Part shown: positions 61,895 to 64,000 of the stretch, piece by piece
Numbering within the stretch: position 1 is the stretch's first letter
Layout of the letters: every line of letters starts with the position of its first letter
Origin: Pararge aegeria
Lineage: Eukaryota > Arthropoda > Insecta > Lepidoptera > Nymphalidae
Assembly: GCF_905163445.1 (NCBI RefSeq)
Contig: NC_053183.1
Span: forward strand, 18,352,001-18,416,000
Length of the DNA: 64,000 nt
Direction of reading: 5' to 3'
Notes under the pieces: generated by a model
The model's database searches: none
What the model was told of the DNA's origin: nothing
What the model saw: the letters and a program-made list of their open reading frames with translations, nothing else
Made by a program: the position numbers and the translations under genes

Positions 61895-62268
61895 ATACGT
61901 AACTATATTTCATAAGGAAAATGTTAAATCCGTGTAAAAATGTAAAATCAAAAGAAGCTTATTTATTTTTCCATACAAACGAATTCAAAACATTCTAAGT
62001 GTTTACTTATGACAACCCTGTTGAAGGTAAAAGGCTGACACGCGCATAGTACCTACGCTACGCGACGCTTACCTAATAAAGTGACAGGTGTCACATGATT
62101 TTATTTTTGCATGTGAAGTTACGACTGTATCTTTCAGTAAAACTGTGGCAGAGGTTTACTTAAAAACTATAAGGTTTTCGGTTTAACAGAGAATTTTCAG
62201 AGACTGTACATAATGTACCTTGCTAGCTTGTGAAGTATTATTTCGGTTTTCATTTACACGTTGCATAC
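61895..62268 (+). repeat. Rep-2 copy 3
   Basis: cataaggaaaatgttaaatc, atgacaaccctgttgaagg, aaagtgacaggtgtcacatg, atgtgaagttacgactgtat and cggttttcatttacacgtt. Lacks the MITE; actgtatc at 62124-62131 is the equivalent target. Confidence 0.7.
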
Positions 62269-62529
62269 ACAACTAGTTGGAAGAGCATATTTTTAGTTAT
62301 ATCACTCTTGTTATTACAGAGCTATTTCTGCGAAAGTATTTACAGATTTTAGAACACGATATTGGAATTTACAATTGTTGGTTGGTCCTTGTTTACCTTC
62401 GTAATGATTTGAGTCAAATTTATTGGAAGAAATATCAGTATGAATTAGTGATGAAACAAATTTGAAACAAACAAATCGAGTCTACCGGTGATCCTACTTA
62501 CACTTTCTCTCTTCTCTCAAGGGAACTTA

Positions 62530-62605
62530 GAAACTGTGCCTCGCTGCGCTGGTGTTGAAGACGTGTTAGATTTTATTTAGTTTTACATTATTTTAGGTTA
62601 TATTT
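62530..62605 (+). repeat. 3' relic of the retroelement family of 10.7 and 53.3 kb
   Basis: gtgcctcgctgcgctggtgt, tgaagacgtgttagatttta, ttttaggttatatttata match the sequence after the RGNAAS ending at 53.34 kb. Confidence 0.45.
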
Positions 62606-62649
62606 ATAAAACAAATATATTAAACAAAAAAATTACTCAGTAATGTCTA

Positions 62650-62930
62650 AATATTTTCTTTCATAGTTATAGTTGGCAGACCAAGCAGATTTTCCACCTG
62701 ATGGACAGTGGAAACCAACGTCTATTAACATGGCAACACTAAGCAGGGCATACCTGCAAAATGGTGCCCTATATCCACCAACTGACGCGTAGGTGTTAAG
62801 CTTCATGTCTCTGTAATTACACTCGCAATCACGCACCGGAACCCATCATAGAAGCAATGCTGCTTTACGGCGGAAATAACCATGGCGGTTGTACTTCCCC
62901 GGACGATGACTAAACGCTTCCACCCGAAAT
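62650..62930 (+). repeat. Repeat fragment shared with 45.04-45.3 kb
   Basis: gcgtaggtgttaagcttcat, gcaatgctgctttacggcgg, gtacttccccggacga. A shorter relative (gcgtaggtgttaagcctcat) is near 41.25 kb. Confidence 0.5.
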
Positions 62931-63014
62931 TTAATTAAAGATTAAGAAAGGCGTCCTTTAAATTTTGGTGAGATGGTACTTAACTTTGCAACTTCACAGA
63001 TATAACTCATTTAA

Positions 63015-63235
63015 TATCTAGCCCCAAAATAAGCGTTAGCTTGTGTTACGGGTACTAAGCTAGCTGATCAATATTTTTTTATAAATATACACATAAATCC
63101 TTAAAATATACAGATAAACACCCAGACACTGAAAATCATACACGTTCATCACACAAACATTTTTCCAGTTGTGGGAATTTAACCCACGGCCTTGGACGCA
63201 GAAAGCTGGGTCGTTGCCTACTGCGCCAACCGCAT
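63015..63235 (-). mobile_element. SINE-c, diverged
   Basis: tctagccccaaaataagcgt, gataaacacccagacactga, catcacacaaacatttttcc and gtgggaatttaacccacggc to ctactgcgccaacc. The reversed B box is mutated. Confidence 0.75.
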
Positions 63236-63264
63236 ACCTTTGAAAATTGAAGGGCTCTAGATCT

Positions 63265-63545
63265 TCTAGCGAATCGCTTGAGGTCGTCTGTCCACCCCGA
63301 CCCACGCTGTGTTCAGTTTACAAGGGCGAGCTGGTTAGGATCCCAACGTCTATCGGTTCTCCTAGCTAAATGACGGGACAATTCACTCTACTCTTCTTCC
63401 ACTTCAGCTTAGCGACTAGCCGAGCTATACGGGTCACTAGTTCATCTCTGTATCTCCTCATTTCTCATCAGATCACGTAATGGTAATCCTACCATAGTTA
63501 TATCCATCGCCCGCTGAGTGTCTGATACCTCTTATGAGGCTAATA
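63265..63545 (-). pseudogene. RTE-type LINE C-terminal remnant, degraded
   Basis: The nucleotide match to 35.9-36.25 kb is clear in order: cgtctgtccacc, cttccacttcagcttagcga, ctcctcatttctcatcagat, cgcccgctgagtgt and cctcttatgaggc. Indels break the frame. Confidence 0.65.
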
Positions 63546-63956
63546 GAAAGCTAGAAAGATTAAACTATGGCACTAATAATATAAGGGATTTTTTCTGTGG
63601 CTTTACAAGTATTTTTACGCAATATAAGCACATAAACGGCACCATTGTTAACTCTGAACTGTTGATACCTTAAGGTTCTCGTATGCCACCGTACCCTATT
63701 CCTCTGTTCACCAACAAATTTTTCAGAACTTATCTCGGCCACCACTCCTTAATACCTAGGCTAAGTACATTATTTAAGGAATTTAGTACTAATTGAGTGC
63801 ATTGATTCGTTTACGATACAGTAGGAAAATTTACACCTAAAATTATTAAAACGTTTGTCACTTCGCTAGAAGGATTCATTATGTGTGCATGCTGTGACTA
63901 AGTGGAATTAGGCTAGCTTTATCCAAAACTAAAAAATGTGATTTTTATGGTAGTCC

Positions 63957-64000
63957 TAATAAAAATAAATATATAAATACACGACGATACAATGTTTTAT
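63957..64000 (-). mobile_element. SINE-c tail, cut by the window edge
   Basis: taataaaaataaatatataa with atacacgacgatacaatg equals the reversed SINE-c end. The remainder would lie beyond 64 kb. Confidence 0.5.

Overview
The window looks like intergenic or intronic DNA from a lepidopteran insect (moth or butterfly). It is AT-rich. I found no convincing host exon, rRNA gene, functional tRNA gene, operon or CRISPR array. The organism call rests on the repeats: tRNA-derived SINEs of lepidopteran type (one resembles the families described as Metulj or HaSE), Helitron-like elements with A|TC...CTAG|T ends, RTE-type, R1-clade and CR1/Jockey-group LINE remnants, and hAT-type MITEs. Family names come from memory and sequence features, not from a database search.

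Local family names used below. LINE-A: RT-bearing LINE with a (TTGAAT)n tail. LINE-B: RT-bearing LINE with a (TAA)n tail. LINE-C: a LINE known here only from its 3' end. SINE-a: tRNA-like head of the gcggtgatagc type. SINE-b: head of the gagccgtagcttaattgg type. SINE-c: head containing gctttctgagtccaaggcc. SINE-d: tail containing agtcaagggctaac. Rep-1: a core containing cagcgctgcgttacatttta. Rep-2 (about 450 bp) and Rep-3 (about 200-400 bp) are unnamed interspersed repeats.

Layout. 0-8 kb: LINE-A and LINE-B ends, SINE-c, an R1-clade fragment and a SINE-b copy with a target-site duplication (TSD). 8-18 kb: seven same-strand Rep-1 copies mixed with Helitrons, SINEs and minus-strand LINE-A 3' ends. 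18-33 kb: sparser sequence with hAT MITEs, Rep-3, a probable solo LTR and a SINE-a dimer. 33.1-34.9 kb: 5'-truncated LINE-A with an open 530-codon RT reading frame. 35-51 kb: RTE remnants, Helitrons, a 199-bp tandem duplication, and a nested set in which an R1-clade LINE lies inside a SINE-b copy, each with its own TSD. 51.1-53.2 kb: LINE-B with an open 583-codon RT frame; a nearly identical truncated copy lies inverted at 55.35-55.76 kb. 54-56.4 kb: direct array of one LINE-derived unit. 56.86-56.93 kb: a perfect 72-bp palindrome where two Helitron 3' ends meet. 57-64 kb: more LINE ends, SINEs, Rep-2 and an RTE remnant.

The only long coding sequences are the two retrotransposon RT frames. 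These could supply RT for their own families; SINEs normally depend on LINE machinery, and Helitrons and MITEs need transposases encoded elsewhere. I found no previously undescribed multi-gene system. The parts most worth following up are the many short-spacer fold-backs, the Rep-1 cluster, the nested insertions with readable TSDs, and the evidence for recent LINE-B movement.
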